DNA of 64,000 bases from Pseudonocardia nematodicida. Its GTDB lineage: Bacteria; Actinomycetota; Actinomycetes; Mycobacteriales; Pseudonocardiaceae. Both the position numbers and the translations under genes were made by a program. This document shows, piece by piece, positions 35,717 through 43,672 of the stretch. The stretch spans positions 186,001 to 250,000 of the forward strand of contig NZ_JBEDNQ010000003.1 of assembly GCF_040105385.1 (NCBI RefSeq), written 5' to 3'. Numbering within the stretch: the first letter of the stretch is position 1; every line of letters starts with the position of its first letter. The notes under the pieces are model-generated. The model worked only from the letters and a program-made list of their open reading frames with translations, was not told the DNA's origin and made no database searches.

Positions 35717-36204
35717 CGGTAGTTGGTGAACTGCAGGGCGATGCCGAAGTCCTTCTCCTTCAGCAGCGCGATGACCGCCTGCAGGTCGTCCTTCTTCTTC
35801 CCGGAGACCCGGAGCTGGTCGCCCTGGATCTGGGCCTGCACGCCCTTGAGCTTCTCGTCCCGGATCGCCTTGCTGATCTCCTTGGCCTTGTCCTGCGCGA
35901 TGCCCTGCAGGATCTTGCCGTTCGCGCGGTAGGTCTTGCCGGAGATCGCGGGCTCGTCGGCCTCGAACGCCTTGAGGGAGATCTGCCGCTTGATCAGCTT
36001 CTCCTTGAAGACGTCGATCCCGGCGCGCAGCCGCTCCTCGGTGTCCGACTCGAAGGTCACCGCCTCCTCGCCGGACCACGCGACCGTGGTGTTCGTGCCG
36101 CGGAAGTCGAACCGCTGCGACAGCTCCTTGGCGGCCTGGTTGAGCGCGTTGTCGACCTCCTGGCGGTCGACCTTGCTCACGACGTCGAACGACGGGTCGG
36201 CCAT
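35713..36204 (-). CDS. YajQ family nucleotide-binding protein
   Basis: A 163-aa cytoplasmic protein of the YajQ (DUF520) family, two ferredoxin-like domains. Proteobacterial members bind cyclic di-GMP. Family pattern: MADPSFDVVSKVDRQEVDNA at the start, RFDFRGTNTTV near 31, RISGKKRDDLQ-like RVSGKKKDDLQ near 130 and LQFTNYR at the end. Length is normal. A strong AGGAGGAC site precedes the ATG. It is divergent from tRNA-Tyr, with about 97 nt between. Confidence 0.93.
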   Translation of the reverse strand: MADPSFDVVSKVDRQEVDNALNQAAKELSQRFDFRGTNTTVAWSGEEAVTFESDTEERLRAGIDVFKEKLIKRQISLKAFEADEPAISGKTYRANGKILQGIAQDKAKEISKAIRDEKLKGVQAQIQGDQLRVSGKKKDDLQAVIALLKEKDFGIALQFTNYR

Positions 36205-36301
36205 GCTTGCGTCCTCCTCCTGGGATGGGCCCCCCTCGTCGGGGCCCGGCGGGTCGTGTCGTATCCTCGTCCACGCACTGAGCGAGATCGACGTGCACCC
36301 C

Positions 36302-36383
36302 GGCTGGTTGCCCGAGCGGCCAAAGGGAGCGGACTGTAAATCCGTCGGCGTAGCCTTCCCAGGTTCGAATCCTGGACCAGCCA
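36302..36383 (+). tRNA. tRNA-Tyr (GTA)
   Basis: An 82-nt class II tRNA. The acceptor stem is GGCTGGT/ACCAGCC, the anticodon GTA lies at 36336-36338 in the loop CTGTAAA, there is a long variable arm (GTCGGCGTAGCCTTC region) and the T-loop is GGTTCGAATCC. The discriminator base is A at 36383; CCA is not encoded (sequence continues CAG). A strong terminator follows 9 nt later. Confidence 0.97.
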
Positions 36384-36391
36384 CAGCAGGT

Positions 36392-36439
36392 GAAAGAGAC
36401 CCCCAACCAGCGGAAACGCTGGGACCGGGGGTCTCTTTC
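36392..36439 (+). terminator. Terminator of tRNA-Tyr
   Basis: Outer stem of 13 bp (36392-36404 with 36427-36439, GAAAGAGACCCCC) and inner stem CCAGCG/CGCTGG closed by a GAAA tetraloop at 36413-36416. This is a very stable stacked hairpin ending in CTCTTTC. Confidence 0.85.
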
Positions 36440-36530
36440 GTCGTCCGGGTGTGCCCGGCTGCGGGGCGCCTGCCCGACCCGGCGGCCGGGCCCGCGCGAG
36501 ACGTCCGGAATCGCTGGCACCATCGCGGCC

Positions 36531-37073
36531 ATGGACAGCTCACCAGGCGCGCTGATCGTCGTCGGCGGCCTGCCGGGCACGGGGAAGTCGAGCATCGCAC
36601 GGGCGTACGTCGCCGCCACTGGAGCCGCCTACCTGCGAATCGACACCATCGAACAGACTCTGATCAACAGCACCGAGGTCCGGCAGCCGCTCGGGCCGGT
36701 GGGTTACGAGGTCGGATACGCGCTCGCAGCCGAGCAGTTGCGGGCCGGCACCCGCCGAGTGCTCGTGGACAGCGTCAATCCGCTGCTTGTGACGCGCGAG
36801 AGGTGGCGAGCGGTCGGCTCGGCGAGCGGGTCGGTCGTCGTCGAGATCGAGGTCGTCTGCTCGGACCCCGTCGAGCACCAGCGTCGAGTGGAGAGCCGGT
36901 CCACCGACATTGCGGGACTGCGCCTCCCCACCTGGCGGGAGGTGCAGAGCCGGGTGTACCAGGACTGGGACCGCACTCCGATGACAGTGGACACGGCGCT
37001 GCATTCCGTCGGACAGTGCGCGGAGTTGATCAGCAGAGAGGTCGACAGATCGCTGGGTCGAGGGTCTGAGTAG
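36531..37073 (+). CDS. P-loop AAA-type kinase-like protein
   Basis: A 180-aa P-loop NTPase of the AAA_33/zeta-toxin-like small kinase type. Walker A GGLPGTGKSS lies at residues 12-21. LRIDTIEQTL near 36 would be the substrate/Mg region, and LVDSVNPLL near 78 the Walker-B-like strand. The Arg-rich segment VEHQRRVESR near 120 forms a lid. Such proteins phosphorylate nucleosides, antibiotics or sugars; the substrate is unknown. ATG start. It stands alone just after tRNA-Tyr and has lower GC than its neighbours. Confidence 0.8.
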   Translation: MDSSPGALIVVGGLPGTGKSSIARAYVAATGAAYLRIDTIEQTLINSTEVRQPLGPVGYEVGYALAAEQLRAGTRRVLVDSVNPLLVTRERWRAVGSASGSVVVEIEVVCSDPVEHQRRVESRSTDIAGLRLPTWREVQSRVYQDWDRTPMTVDTALHSVGQCAELISREVDRSLGRGSE

Positions 37074-37501
37074 ACGCGCGATCACACGGTCCCGCCCTCC
37101 GCTCCACGGCCTCGCTCTGCGAGGCGCAGCGCCCGGTCGGCGGAGAGCGTGTGCAGGACCGTCGCGAGCCGGCCGATCCCCGACAGGATCCAGATGGTCG
37201 CCGGCGGACCGGAAGCGGGCCGGCGGCAGGTCTTCGGGTTCGAGCGATCGGCGGCGTAGCCGCGACGTACTCCGGACAGCCCGCGGCGTGGGACCGCGTG
37301 CCATCCCGATCGCAAGACCGAGGAGGACCGGCTACCGCCCCGGCTCGCCGCACGATGATCGGCCGACGAGACGGAAGGACTTCCCCGACCGGAGCACGGC
37401 CGGGAACGAGACGCCGTCGGACGGCGATTCAGCCGTACGACGCCTCTCGCCGGGGCGACCAGCATCGTCGATCGTCGGAGGCCGCCTCAACCGGTGGCGG
37501 C
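37074..37501. other. Intergenic region with possible coding debris
   Basis: 428 nt. On the minus strand, 37082-37200 reads ATIWILSGIGRLATVLHTLS to the end GGTV with strongly GC-biased third positions and an in-frame stop. Nothing upstream continues it as a sensible protein. It may be the tail of a lost gene. The rest shows only out-of-frame open stretches. Confidence 0.35.
37082..37200 (-). pseudogene. Possible C-terminal gene remnant
   Basis: About 39 codons with coding-like third-position bias (ATIWILSGIGRLATVL, SADRALRLAERGRG). The frame is open farther upstream to about 37465, but that part (Arg/Ser-rich) does not look like protein. The family is not recognised. Confidence 0.25.
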
Positions 37502-38224
37502 TCACGAGGCGGGCAACCGGAAGTGGACCACGTCGACCTTCGTCCGATCCTCGATCCCGGGGTAGTGGGTTGCCAGCGCTGTCGTGAGTCCCGTCAGGTC
37601 GGCGAAGCCGTCGCGCCGGGCGTCGTCGTCGGTGAGCTCGCCGGCGGTGCCCTCGACGACGTCGGTGATCTCCACGAGCTGGGTCGTCGTGGTGCCCTCG
37701 GAGTCGTGGTCGAAGACCAACCGGCACGGTCCGACCGTGGCCGGGTCGTCGACGCGGACGGTGCTCGTCTTGGTTCCCGCCCGGATGGCGTCGAGGTAGC
37801 CCTCCCAGACGTAGAGCGTCTGCGGGACACCGGGTTCGAGCTCGCGCCAGTCGAACACGAACGGGAGGAGTTCGCGTACGGGCACCGCTTCGTGCCCGAT
37901 CTTCGTGCGGATCACGGCCCGGATCCCCGGGTAGAGGTCGAAGAGGATCTGACGGCACCGCCCGCAGGGTGCGATCACCCCTCGGTCGTGCACTGCGGCG
38001 ATGCACGTCAACGGGAGGACGGCCTCCGCAGCGGCGACCGCCTGCCCGACCGCAACGGGCTCCGCGCACGGACCGCCGGTGAAGTGGAAGACGTTCACGC
38101 CGGTGAAGACGTTGCCGGCGGAGTCCATCGCCGCGGCGGCGACGGAGTGATCATCGCTGCGGTGGGCGTTGACCAGCGTGGCCGTGGCCGCCTCGACGAG
38201 TCGTCGTTCTGCAGTGCTCAACAC
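37502..38224 (-). CDS. Cytidine deaminase-like/ASCH domain fusion
   Basis: A 240-aa two-domain protein. Residues 1-120 are a cytidine/blasticidin-S-deaminase fold with the zinc motifs PCAE (C53-A-E55) and PCGRC (C87, C90), sufficient for a tetrameric CDA-type active site. Residues about 128-240 look like an ASCH domain (LYVWEGYLDAIRAGTKTSTVRV, with the GxKTxTxR-like pattern), a fold related to PUA and linked to RNA or nucleotide binding. The combination suggests deamination of a free or RNA-derived pyrimidine. Blasticidin-type antibiotic resistance is the alternative. ATG start; separate promoter likely. Confidence 0.78.
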   Translation of the reverse strand: MLSTAERRLVEAATATLVNAHRSDDHSVAAAAMDSAGNVFTGVNVFHFTGGPCAEPVAVGQAVAAAEAVLPLTCIAAVHDRGVIAPCGRCRQILFDLYPGIRAVIRTKIGHEAVPVRELLPFVFDWRELEPGVPQTLYVWEGYLDAIRAGTKTSTVRVDDPATVGPCRLVFDHDSEGTTTTQLVEITDVVEGTAGELTDDDARRDGFADLTGLTTALATHYPGIEDRTKVDVVHFRLPAS

Positions 38225-38287
38225 GCGCGGGGACCCTAGCGCCGGGCCTCGTACCGCTCACCCCGGGACGCTGCGGGGCCGCTCCGG

Positions 38288-38412
38288 TCAGTGCGCGGCT
38301 CCGATCTCCAGAACGAGCACCCCGGCGAAGGCCGGCGCGATGCCGCCGAGGTAGCCGACCACCACCAGGATCGAGGGGATCAGCCGGGTGAAGCCCTCGG
38401 AGAGCCGCGGGT
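38288..38412 (-). pseudogene. C-terminal fragment of a membrane protein
   Basis: Minus-strand frame reading DPRLSEGFTRLIPSILVV, then GYLGGIAPAFAGVLVLEIG and a stop at 38288. This is one hydrophobic helix with good codon bias. Upstream the same frame meets a stop codon and non-protein-like sequence, so only the tail survives. The family was not identified. Confidence 0.4.
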
Positions 38413-38426
38413 CGATCGCTGCCGTG

Positions 38427-38560
38427 GACCCGGACGTCGTCGGCGCCGCGGATCAGCAGCACCGGTGGGGCGATGTCGTCGACCCGGCTGATACCGGGGA
38501 ACGCGCGAGCTTGTCGGCCTCCTGCGCCGGGACGTCCGGATCGCCCATGTACCTCGCCCT
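38427..38560 (-). pseudogene. Frameshifted alpha/beta hydrolase (S9 peptidase-like) remnant
   Basis: One minus-strand frame reads RYMGDPDVPAQEADKLARS and, after a shift, another reads DDIAPPVLLIRGADDVRV. Together they resemble the C-terminal stretch of prolyl-oligopeptidase-like hydrolases (GDP...SP...I.APxLLIxGxxDxRV). No intact catalytic domain remains. The family assignment is tentative. Confidence 0.4.
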
Positions 38561-38749
38561 CGGCCACGACGAGAGCGCGGCGCACTCCCGGAAGCTGCTG
38601 TAGCCGGCAGCCGACCGCGTTCGTCGTCATCGGGGATGACCTCGCCCCCGGGCGGGTACCGCACTCGTGCCTTCCGACGGGAGGCCCGTCCACCGCGTCG
38701 GCGCAGGTAGGCGGCACGCATCACCCCCATTGCGGACGAAGGGGACACG

Positions 38750-39622
38750 ATGAACACACCCGCACCGTCGCTGCCCGGCGGGACGTGGACGATGGGCGAC
38801 GCGATCGTCACCCGCTTCGGCTACGGCGCCATGCAGCTCGCCGGCCCCGGGGTCATGGGCCCGCCCGCCGACCACCGGGCCGCCCTGACCGTGCTGCGCG
38901 ACGCGGTCGAGGCCGGCATCACCCACATCGACACCAGCGACGCCTACGGGCCACGGGTCACCAACGAGCTGATCCGCGAGGCGCTGCACCCCTACCCGGA
39001 GTCGTTGTTCATCGCGACCAAGGTCGGCGCGAACCGCGACCCGGACGGCAGCTGGCCCACGGCGCGGCGGCCCGAGGAGCTGCGCAAGCAGGTCCAGGAG
39101 AACCTCCAGTCCCTGGACCTGGAGCGGCTCGACCTGGTCAACATGCGGATGGGCGACTCCGGAGGGCGCCAGGAGGGATCGCTCGCCGAGGCGTTCGGGG
39201 CCCTCCGTGACCTCCAGGAGGAGGGCCTGATCCGGCACCTCGGGGTCAGCAACGTCACCGCCGGACAGCTCGCCGAGGCGCAGGGCATCGCGCCGGTCGT
39301 CTGCGTGCAGAACATGTACAACCTCGCCCACCGCGACGACGACGAGGTCGTCGACCGGCTCGCCGCCGGCGGCGTCGCGTACGTGCCCTTCTTCCCGCTC
39401 GGCGGGTTCACGCCGCTCCAGTCCTCGGAACTCTCGACGGTGGCGGCCCGGCTGGGGGCGACGCCGATGTCGGTCGCGCTGGCGTGGCTCCTGCAGCGCT
39501 CGCCGAACATGCTGCTCATCCCCGGTACCTCGTCGCCGGAGCACCTGCGGGAGAACATCGCCGGCGCGGGACTCGAGCTCTCGCCCGCGGACGTGGCGGA
39601 ACTGGAGGGGATCGGGCGCTGA
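38750..39622 (+). CDS. Aldo/keto reductase family oxidoreductase
   Basis: A 290-aa AKR barrel. The Asp-Tyr pair is in HIDTSDAYGPRV near residue 63 and the Lys in FIATKVG near 88. The usual catalytic His position is Arg (LDLVNMRMGD near 127), seen in a subset of bacterial AKRs. NADPH-site features include IPGTSSPEHLRENI near 260. Substrate unknown. Upstream lies gene debris, so it is probably transcribed alone. Confidence 0.88.
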   Translation: MNTPAPSLPGGTWTMGDAIVTRFGYGAMQLAGPGVMGPPADHRAALTVLRDAVEAGITHIDTSDAYGPRVTNELIREALHPYPESLFIATKVGANRDPDGSWPTARRPEELRKQVQENLQSLDLERLDLVNMRMGDSGGRQEGSLAEAFGALRDLQEEGLIRHLGVSNVTAGQLAEAQGIAPVVCVQNMYNLAHRDDDEVVDRLAAGGVAYVPFFPLGGFTPLQSSELSTVAARLGATPMSVALAWLLQRSPNMLLIPGTSSPEHLRENIAGAGLELSPADVAELEGIGR

Positions 39623-39781
39623 ACCGTGTCCCGGTATCCTGGGGCCCGGGCCCGGTGCGGCCTGCCGCCCGCTCGCCGACAGGCGTGGTGAATGCACCGA
39701 CCACGGTCGCCACCGTCTGCCTCGCACGGTGTCCGTCCAGCAACGCGGGCACTGGGCGACCGGCACCGGGACGGGCTGACG

Positions 39782-40318
39782 ATGGATCTCACCAGCGACG
39801 ACGCCAAGGCCGCCGCACGCTCGCTGCGCGCCGATCTCGCCGAGCAGGGCATCGCGATCAGCCACGGCGCCGCCCTCGAGCTGGTCGCGCACCAGCTCGG
39901 GCTCCGGGACTGGAACACCGCCAGTGCGGTGCTGGGACGTCGCGACGACGACACCGCCGGTCTCGGGGCGCCCGTGCCGATCCTCCGTCTGCACCGCTTC
40001 GCGGATGTCCGACCGTTCTATGTGGACTACCTCGGCTTCGCCGTCGAGTGGGAGCACCGGTTCGAGCCGGGCATGCCGCTGTACGCCCGCCTGGCCCGCG
40101 GGGCGACCCGGCTGGACCTGTCCGAGCACCACGGAGACGGCACGCCGGGTTCGGCGGTGTGGATCCCGGTGGCCGACGTCGGCGCGCTGCACCGCGAGCT
40201 GCGGCGGAAGGACCACCCGTCGGTGCGTCCGGGCATCGACCGGGACGCACCGGGCGGGCCCACGCTCGCCGTCATCGACCCCTCCGGCAACATGCTGCGC
40301 TTCTGCGAGGCGGAGTGA
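39782..40318 (+). CDS. Glyoxalase/bleomycin-resistance-like protein
   Basis: A 178-aa protein. Residues 1-58 form a helical N-terminal glyoxalase-related domain (SLRADLAEQG, ISHGAALELVAHQLGLRDWN). The rest is a VOC fold (PILRLHRFADVRPFYVDYLGF, DPSGNMLRFCE). It resembles bleomycin-binding resistance proteins more than lactoylglutathione lyase. It starts at the ATG MDLTSDDAKA, 159 nt after the AKR gene. Confidence 0.85.
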   Translation: MDLTSDDAKAAARSLRADLAEQGIAISHGAALELVAHQLGLRDWNTASAVLGRRDDDTAGLGAPVPILRLHRFADVRPFYVDYLGFAVEWEHRFEPGMPLYARLARGATRLDLSEHHGDGTPGSAVWIPVADVGALHRELRRKDHPSVRPGIDRDAPGGPTLAVIDPSGNMLRFCEAE

Positions 40319-40340
40319 TCCGGGATCGAGTGACCCGGGG

Positions 40341-40736
40341 TCACCTGCCGGTCCCGAGCTGATCGCGGATCGCGTCCATGTCGATCAGCGACCAGATCTG
40401 TGCGATCCGCCCGTCGGCGTACCGGTAGAAGACGTGCTCGACGAACGAGATCGGCTTCTCCGCGGCGGGCAGGCCGCGGAACCCGGTCGGGGTGCAGTCG
40501 AAGCGGATGCGGCACGCGACCCGGTCACCGTCGACGAGCAGTGTCTCGATCGCGTAGTGCAGGTCGGGGATCTCGGCGGCGTCCCGGCGCAGCAGGTCCC
40601 GGAACTCGGCGACGGTCAGCCGGCGGTCGTTGTGCACGACGGGGTCGTGCACGAACCCGGCGAGGTCGTCGAACCGCTTCTCGTTCAGGCAGGCGAGGTA
40701 GCCGCGATACCGCGCGACGACGTCGTTCCGGTCCAT
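40341..40736 (-). CDS. SnoaL-like NTF2-fold protein
   Basis: A 131-aa NTF2/SnoaL-like polyketide-cyclase-type protein (ester cyclase family): YLACLNEKRFDDLAGFVHDPVVHND near residue 13, VACRIRFDCTP near 73 and VFYRYADGRIAQIWSLIDMDAI near 102. Such cones bind small ligands; catalysis is uncertain. Followed on the same strand by no close gene; the methyltransferase lies 27 nt upstream, so the two may be one transcript. Confidence 0.85.
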   Translation of the reverse strand: MDRNDVVARYRGYLACLNEKRFDDLAGFVHDPVVHNDRRLTVAEFRDLLRRDAAEIPDLHYAIETLLVDGDRVACRIRFDCTPTGFRGLPAAEKPISFVEHVFYRYADGRIAQIWSLIDMDAIRDQLGTGR

Positions 40737-40763
40737 CTGCTCGATCTCCTCCTCCGGTCCGGA

Positions 40764-41354
40764 TCAGGTTTCAACACGGGCGCGGAGCTGGACCGCCGTC
40801 GAGGCCCCGCGGCCCGGAGGCTCCCAGCGCCACTGCTCGACGTCGTCGAAACCGGCCTCGCGACAGTCCGCCGTGAGCCCGGGCGCCAGCCACTTCTCGT
40901 GCGCGGACACCCACAGCTCCCCTCCCGGGCACAGCGCGGTCCGGACGCTGACCAGCCCGGCCATCCGGTCCGGCCAGATCATCACGTTGTTCACCGAGAT
41001 CGCGGTTCCGACCGTGCCCGGCCCGAGCCCGTGCGAGGTCGCGGTCCCGGTGCGGAGCGTCAGCGTCGCACCACGCTCGCAGAGACGCCGGCACCGTCGC
41101 AGCGTCGCCGCCAGCATGACCGGCGACGGGTCGACGGCGACCACCGAGGCGCCCCGGGACAGGAGGCGGTGCACGCCGATCCCCGGGCCGGGACCGAGCA
41201 CCAGCACGTCCTGCGTGCCACGGTCGGGGACGAGGTCGACGACGTGCCGTTCGGTGGCGGCGTTGCCGCTCGCCATCAGCAGGCCACCGAGCCGGCCGGT
41301 CCAGCCGGCGGGGAGCTGGAAGCCGTCCGACACGATCCGTTCGCCGAGACGCAT
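40764..41354 (-). CDS. Class I SAM-dependent methyltransferase
   Basis: A 196-aa methyltransferase. The SAM-binding loop VLVLGPGPGIGV is near residue 50, VVAVDPSPVML near 72 and the acidic/Asn strand AISVNNVMIW near 115. Small Rossmann-type enzyme without a recognisable substrate domain. The ATG MRLGERIVSD was chosen; the upstream open frame is Arg-rich and unlikely to be translated. Upstream of the SnoaL-like gene. Confidence 0.85.
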   Translation of the reverse strand: MRLGERIVSDGFQLPAGWTGRLGGLLMASGNAATERHVVDLVPDRGTQDVLVLGPGPGIGVHRLLSRGASVVAVDPSPVMLAATLRRCRRLCERGATLTLRTGTATSHGLGPGTVGTAISVNNVMIWPDRMAGLVSVRTALCPGGELWVSAHEKWLAPGLTADCREAGFDDVEQWRWEPPGRGASTAVQLRARVET

Positions 41355-41570
41355 GCCGCGAGTCTCGCAGCGGTGCCGGCGCGGGCGCACGTCGTGCGCG
41401 TCGGCCCACGCCTTCCGGTGATCGTCGAGCCGGTTCCGGTCGTCGGTGCCGCGGACGGCACCGACCGGAACCCAGCCGATGATCATGAGGGGTCGGCGGC
41501 TGCCTCACGTGCCTCGGCACGGCTGCACGGTCGGGTCCGGCCACCCGGTCCCTCCCCGGGGCGACGTCGG

Positions 41571-42149
41571 TCAGCGGGCCTCCCGGGCGGCGGCCTCGAC
41601 CTCGGCGACGTGGGCCGCCCACCAGGTCGCCTCGTCGGACGGCAGTGAGGGGTCGGCGGCCCGGTGCCCGGCCCGGCCGTCGAGGTGCTCCCGGACGATG
41701 TCCGCCTGCCCGGCGTGCCGGTGCGTCTCGGCGATCATCCGGACGACGAGGTGCTGCAGCGTCGTCTCCGCCCGTTCCGCCGGCCAGTGCGGCACGCGCC
41801 CGAGGGTGTCCAGCGGCAGCTCGGCGATGATCGCGTCGGTGTGCGCGGCGACCCGGCGGTAGCGGCCGACGATCTCCTGGCGCGGCTCGTCCGCGCGGGC
41901 CCACATGTCCTCGTTGTTCCACGGGTCGAAGGTGTCCAGGTAGGACAGGTCGGCGGTCGGCCGGTCGAAGACCCGGGCGAAGTAGGTCAGCTCGTTCGCC
42001 GTCAGGTGCTTCACCAGCCCGAGCAGGTTCGTCCCGGTCGGGGTCATCGGCCGGCGCGCGCCGTACTCGTCGAGGCCGTCGAGCTTCCACAGCATCGCCT
42101 CGCGGCCCTCGCCGAGGTACCGGAGCAGCGCGTCCTTGTCGTCGGGCAC
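41571..42149 (-). CDS. DinB/DUF664 family protein
   Basis: A 192-aa four-helix-bundle DinB-like protein. The probable metal triad histidines lie in LLGLVKHLTANELTYF near residue 43 and AETHRHAGQADIVREHLDG near 140. In actinobacteria this fold includes mycothiol- and bacillithiol-dependent enzymes, so a thiol-transferase role is plausible but not proven. GTG start (VPDDKDALL). Confidence 0.88.
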   Translation of the reverse strand: MPDDKDALLRYLGEGREAMLWKLDGLDEYGARRPMTPTGTNLLGLVKHLTANELTYFARVFDRPTADLSYLDTFDPWNNEDMWARADEPRQEIVGRYRRVAAHTDAIIAELPLDTLGRVPHWPAERAETTLQHLVVRMIAETHRHAGQADIVREHLDGRAGHRAADPSLPSDEATWWAAHVAEVEAAAREAR

Positions 42150-42186
42150 GGCTGATCACGGTGCCAGACGCGGCACCGGCCGTCAC

Positions 42187-42711
42187 TCAGATCCAGGTCA
42201 GCAGGTCGTCGACGGGCAGGCGTCCCCGCGGGACCGCCGACCGGCCCGGAGGCGGCGGGGCGGGGTGGCCGAGCGAGAAGCAGTGGGTCGGGGTCCAGCC
42301 CGGCGGCGCCCGGAGCAGCCCGCGGGCCCGGTCGACGTTGTCCTCCGGGTAGAGGGTGGCCGGGCAGCACCCGAGGCCCGCGGCGGTGGCGGCGAGGGTG
42401 AACGTCTGCCCGGCCCGGCCGACGTCGAACGCGGTGTCGCGCCGGCCGTCGTCGGCGGCCAGCAGTGCGACCACGCACGGGGCGTCCGCGAGGTGCTGGG
42501 CGTAGGCCCCGAGCCGGCCGAGCGCGTGCCGGACCTGCGGATCGGTCACCGCCACGAACCGCCACGGCTGCCGGTTGCGGGCCGACCCGGTGCGGCGCAC
42601 GACGTCGACCAGGGCGCGGACGGTCTCCGGGGGCACCGGCCGGTCGTCGAAGGTGCGGACGGCCGGTGCGCCCGCGAGACGGCGCAGCACCGCGAGGTCG
42701 GGGTCACTCAC
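42187..42711 (-). CDS. Nitroreductase family protein
   Basis: A 174-aa FMN-dependent nitroreductase-fold protein. RTFDDRPVPPETVRALVDVV near residue 18 and the FMN-binding TGSARNRQPWRFVAVTD near 40 begin the fold; ATAAGLGCCPATLYPEDNVDR near 105 continues it. It is shorter than typical family members (about 200 aa). The GTG start overlaps the upstream gene stop by 4 nt, so the two are coupled. Confidence 0.88.
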   Translation of the reverse strand: MSDPDLAVLRRLAGAPAVRTFDDRPVPPETVRALVDVVRRTGSARNRQPWRFVAVTDPQVRHALGRLGAYAQHLADAPCVVALLAADDGRRDTAFDVGRAGQTFTLAATAAGLGCCPATLYPEDNVDRARGLLRAPPGWTPTHCFSLGHPAPPPPGRSAVPRGRLPVDDLLTWI

Positions 42712-43100
42712 GCCGGTGGGCCGTCGGCGGCGATCGTCGCCTGGGCCGCCACGACCCGCCAGCCGTGCTGCTCGTCGTGGGTCCAGGTGCGGGTGTAGCG
42801 CACCCGGGCGGTGAACGGCTCGCCGCCGATCGCGCCCTCGAGCGTCGCCAGCAGGGTGGTCACCCCGGTCGTCCCGACGATCCGGACCTGCAGGTCGTGC
42901 TCGTCGATCCGGTGCAGGACCTGGTGGCCGCCGCGGTGCGCGCCGAGGTCGTCCTCCTTGCCCAGCAGGACGCCGTCGGGTCCGGCGAACAGCGCGTCGT
43001 CGACGAGCAGGGCGTCGAGGGCGGGGACGTCGGAGGCGAGCTGCGCGGCCTGCAGCCGCCGCTCGGCGGCACGGAGACCGGCACGGTCGGGGTCGGGCAT
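42708..43100 (-). CDS. NTF2-like (SnoaL/DUF4440) protein
   Basis: A 130-aa cone-fold protein of the DUF4440/SgcJ type: ERRLQAAQLASDVPALDALLVDD near residue 13, FAGPDGVLLGKEDDLGAHR near 38 and YTRTWTHDEQHGWRVVAAQAT near 103. Ligand unknown. Start codon ATG. Translationally coupled to the nitroreductase gene. Confidence 0.85.
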   Translation of the reverse strand: MPDPDRAGLRAAERRLQAAQLASDVPALDALLVDDALFAGPDGVLLGKEDDLGAHRGGHQVLHRIDEHDLQVRIVGTTGVTTLLATLEGAIGGEPFTARVRYTRTWTHDEQHGWRVVAAQATIAADGPPA

Positions 43101-43177
43101 GAGGGCGACCGTAGACCGGCCGGCCGCCCCGTCGGATCTCGTTCGCCGACGGCGTAGCGAGCTGGTAGGAGGGCGGT

Positions 43178-43672
43178 GTGAAGGAGCTACCGGTGATCCG
43201 CCCGTACGACCCCACCGACCGCGACGACGTCGTCGCCCTGTCGCTGCGTGCCTGGGCGCCGGTCTTCGACTCGATCGAAGCCGCACTGCACGGCTCCGGT
43301 GTCTACGAGCTGCAGTTCCCCGACGGCTGGGAGCCGGCGCAGCGGGCGGCGGTGACCGGGGTGTGCGAGTCGGGGACGGCCAGGGTCTGGGTCGTCGAGC
43401 CGGCCGGCACCGTCGCCGGCTTCGTCGCCGTCCAGCAGGCCGCGGAGGAGGGGTGTGGCGAGATCGTGATGCTCGCGGTGGACCCGGCGGCCCAGCGCCG
43501 CGGACTCGGTGCCGCGCTGACCCGCACGGCGCTGGACTGGATGCGCGCGCAGGGCATGACCGTCGCGATGGTGGAGACCGGCGGCGACCCCGGCCACGCC
43601 CCGGCCCGCGCGGCCTACGCGGCGGCGGGCTTCCACCTGCTGCCGGTGGCCCGCTACTTCCGGACGCTCTGA
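43178..43672 (+). CDS. GNAT family N-acetyltransferase
   Basis: A 164-aa acetyl-CoA-dependent acetyltransferase. Motif A is EIVMLAVDPAAQRRGLGAALT near residue 89 (Q/RxxGxG/A) and motif B PARAAYAAAGFHLLPVARYF closes the fold. Substrate unknown. GTG start. Its 3' end overlaps the convergent alpha/beta hydrolase gene by 19 nt. Confidence 0.9.
   Translation: MKELPVIRPYDPTDRDDVVALSLRAWAPVFDSIEAALHGSGVYELQFPDGWEPAQRAAVTGVCESGTARVWVVEPAGTVAGFVAVQQAAEEGCGEIVMLAVDPAAQRRGLGAALTRTALDWMRAQGMTVAMVETGGDPGHAPARAAYAAAGFHLLPVARYFRTL

Larger units (their letters stand above)
38225..38749. other. Decayed-gene region
   Basis: 525 nt before the AKR gene with no intact gene. Minus-strand reading gives fragments of at least two proteins in different frames, described as pseudogenes. 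The last ~110 nt hold the AKR promoter and leader. Confidence 0.5.

Noticed and set aside
36302..38749. Integrated island with att repeats at tRNA-Tyr
   Set aside because: No second copy of the tRNA 3' end and no integrase was found in the window, so only a variable spot is claimed.
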